In this document: positions 32,165 through 33,013 of the stretch, piece after piece
How the letters are laid out: each line of letters starts with the position of its first letter
Numbering within the stretch: the first letter of the stretch is position 1
Origin: Terriglobia bacterium
GTDB taxonomy: Bacteria; Acidobacteriota; Terriglobia; Bryobacterales; UBA6623
NCBI GenBank assembly: GCA_009838515.1
Contig: VXRL01000068.1
Coordinates: forward strand, 47,211 to 80,223
DNA length: 33,013 nucleotides
Direction of reading: 5' to 3'
Notes under the pieces: model-generated
Told to the model about the DNA's origin: nothing
The model's database searches: none
What the model saw: only the letters and a program-made list of their open reading frames with translations
Translations under genes and position numbers: made by a program

Positions 32165-32638
32165 TCAGTCGTGGCGGATCTGCTGCGCGAGGTACAGGCC
32201 GAGGCCGGTGTCTTTGATGATCTGCAACTGCGACTCAAGCCAGTCGATGCGGTCTTCTTCCTTGGTCAGGATGCTCTCTATCAACTCGCGGGAGGCATCG
32301 TCCCCGCATTCGGTACAGGTGCTGACGCCTGCATTCGCGCAATCGGCGGTCTGCTTGGCAAGCTTCCGGTCGTAGCTGTGCATTTCGCCGATATCCGAGC
32401 CGACCTTGACCGAGAAGGTGTCGCGCAGGTTCGGCATGCCCTCAAGGAACAGAATCCTGTCGATCAGCTGCTCGGCGAAGACCATGTTCGCGATCGAGTC
32501 CTTGCGAATCCTCTTGGCCAGGCTGTCGTAGCCCCAGTCCAAGCACATGCGGGCGTGGAGGAACGACTGGTTGATCGCTGTCAACTCGTACTTCAACAAC
32601 TGGCGAAGGACCGTCAGGACTTTTGGATCGCCACGCAT
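32165..32638 (-). CDS. Bacterioferritin-like subunit lacking most ferroxidase ligands
   Basis: This 157-residue bacterioferritin is a 24-mer iron-storage cage subunit in the cytoplasm. It aligns without gaps to E. coli Bfr by eye: [46 protein letters not shown]. The haem ligand M52 is kept, but of the six diiron ferroxidase residues only E18 and E127 remain; E51, H54, E94 and H130 are N, F, A and R, and Tyr25 is Ser. It is therefore unlikely to oxidise iron alone and may be the haem-binding partner of a mixed cage, as known for two-subunit bacterioferritins in Neisseria and Pseudomonas. Three cysteines (C100, C108, C111; C-x7-C-x2-C) are unusual in this region. ATG 32638 has GGGAG about 11 bases upstream. 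It sits between a TonB receptor terminator and rhaA, probably with its own promoter. Confidence 0.9.
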   Translation of the reverse strand: MRGDPKVLTVLRQLLKYELTAINQSFLHARMCLDWGYDSLAKRIRKDSIANMVFAEQLIDRILFLEGMPNLRDTFSVKVGSDIGEMHSYDRKLAKQTADCANAGVSTCTECGDDASRELIESILTKEEDRIDWLESQLQIIKDTGLGLYLAQQIRHD

Positions 32639-32774
32639 CGGTATGAAATCTCCCGGTGGTTGCGCTGTCTGAGCGCCGACAGCTTGATCTTGTGGCAATC
32701 ATAGCCTACTCGGCTTGCTCTCATGCCTCGGCACGACTCCGACGGTGGAGGCTAGGCTCGCGCACATACAAGAA

Positions 32775-32800
32775 AGCGGGCACCCGTGCGGGTGCCCGCT
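32775..32800 (-). terminator. intrinsic terminator of the TonB-receptor gene
   Basis: A perfect 11-bp stem (AGCGGGCACCC / GGGTGCCCGCT) with a 4-base loop lies about 25 bp beyond the receptor stop. On the minus strand it is followed by TTCTTGT, a short T-rich tail. It separates the receptor from the bacterioferritin gene. Confidence 0.8.
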
Positions 32801-32824
32801 GGGTAAGTCTTTCCGGTTCCTAGG

Positions 32825-33013
32825 CTAGAAGATCCACTTCAAGCCGAACTGGATGCGGCGCGGCTCCGAAGCCGTGACGATTCGGCCTGCGGCGGGCCTG
32901 CCGATCTGCGTGTTGGGGCGCCCGAACACCCCAGTGTTAGAGAAATTGAAGCAAACGAAGAGGAACTGGTGGTAGTCGACATACCACCGCAGGTCGAATA
33001 TGGGCGACAGGGA
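32825..33013 (-). CDS. C-terminus of an Oar-like TonB-dependent outer-membrane receptor
   Basis: Only the last 62 residues are inside the window. They read as the final beta strands of an outer-membrane barrel: IFDLRWYVDYHQFLFVCFNFSNTG, then FGRPNTQIGRPAAGRI and PRRIQFGLKWIF, ending in aromatic Phe as outer-membrane barrels usually do. The FN.sN...FGrPNt..G.P..GRI.....PR.IQFGLK pattern is characteristic of the large carboxypeptidase-regulatory-domain/TonB receptors (Oar-like) abundant in Acidobacteriota. Such proteins import or bind siderophores, glycans or other large substrates with TonB energy; the substrate is unknown here. The stop TAG is at 32825-32827 and a hairpin terminator follows. 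The gene continues beyond the right edge. Confidence 0.8.
   Translation of the reverse strand, partial: SLSPIFDLRWYVDYHQFLFVCFNFSNTGVFGRPNTQIGRPAAGRIVTASEPRRIQFGLKWIF

Noticed and set aside
1..33013. CRISPR array, tRNA, insertion sequence, phage or integrase genes
   Set aside because: No spaced direct repeats, cloverleaf-like segments, transposase motifs or phage proteins were seen by eye; all sizeable gaps were checked.

Overview
The window is a GC-rich stretch (roughly 60-65 % by eye) of a Gram-negative bacterial chromosome. lpxB (lipid A synthesis) and a TonB-dependent receptor show an outer membrane. The phylum is best guessed as Acidobacteriota. The grounds are a short phenylalanyl-tRNA synthetase beta chain lacking its N-terminal tRNA-binding domain, an Oar-like receptor C-terminus (FN.sN...FGrPNt..GrP..GRI.....PRrIQFGLK.IF), a divergent ThiE and abundant secreted lipoproteins. 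This is inference from family resemblance, not a database result. Genes are packed tightly, with only one gap over 300 bp (8572-8996). I saw no tRNA, rRNA, CRISPR array, insertion sequence or phage gene. The first ~85 bases are homopolymer-rich and look like a poor contig end.

Layout. 1-2416 (minus): dnaK-dnaJ chaperone operon, dnaJ cut by the window edge, with an inverted repeat over the dnaK promoter. 2581-5438: thiE, a YdeI-family gene, and an unusual fusion of ubiquitin-like carrier, E1-like adenylyltransferase and rhodanese. 5468-8571 (minus): lpxB overlapping a secreted M1-peptidase-like protein whose zinc site is lost. 8997-11586 (plus): a short-chain dehydrogenase and a membrane glycosyltransferase. 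11545-15336 (minus): rpmI-rplT-pheS-pheT translation operon, without infC. 15497-17912 (minus): a small exported protein and a DUF885 lipoprotein whose putative metal site is also lost. 18002-22991 (plus): a PhoD-like phosphatase and a giant fused indolepyruvate:ferredoxin oxidoreductase. 22997-25397 (minus): a PQQ-type dehydrogenase with a haem c domain and a bacilliredoxin. 25489-29115: a sodium symporter and an ornithine-cyclodeaminase-family reductase (plus) converging on an enolase-superfamily enzyme (minus). 29112-32105 (minus): an NCS1-like permease and L-rhamnose isomerase. 32165-33013 (minus): a bacterioferritin with a dismantled ferroxidase site and the end of a TonB-dependent receptor.

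How the parts fit. The most coherent metabolic unit is 25489-30824. The enolase-superfamily protein resembles cis-3-hydroxyproline dehydratase / hydroxyproline-betaine epimerase. The ornithine-cyclodeaminase-family protein resembles pyrroline-2-carboxylate reductase. Together they could convert imported hydroxyproline to proline, with the two transporters as candidate importers. L-rhamnose isomerase shares the operon of the dehydratase and permease, so a sugar-acid role remains an alternative.

The most unusual signals are three proteins that keep a family's fold but not its catalytic metal ligands (M1-like, DUF885, bacterioferritin), and the E1 fusion whose carrier Gly-Gly is internal rather than terminal. 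All starts were chosen by eye from family N-termini, Shine-Dalgarno sites and overlaps.
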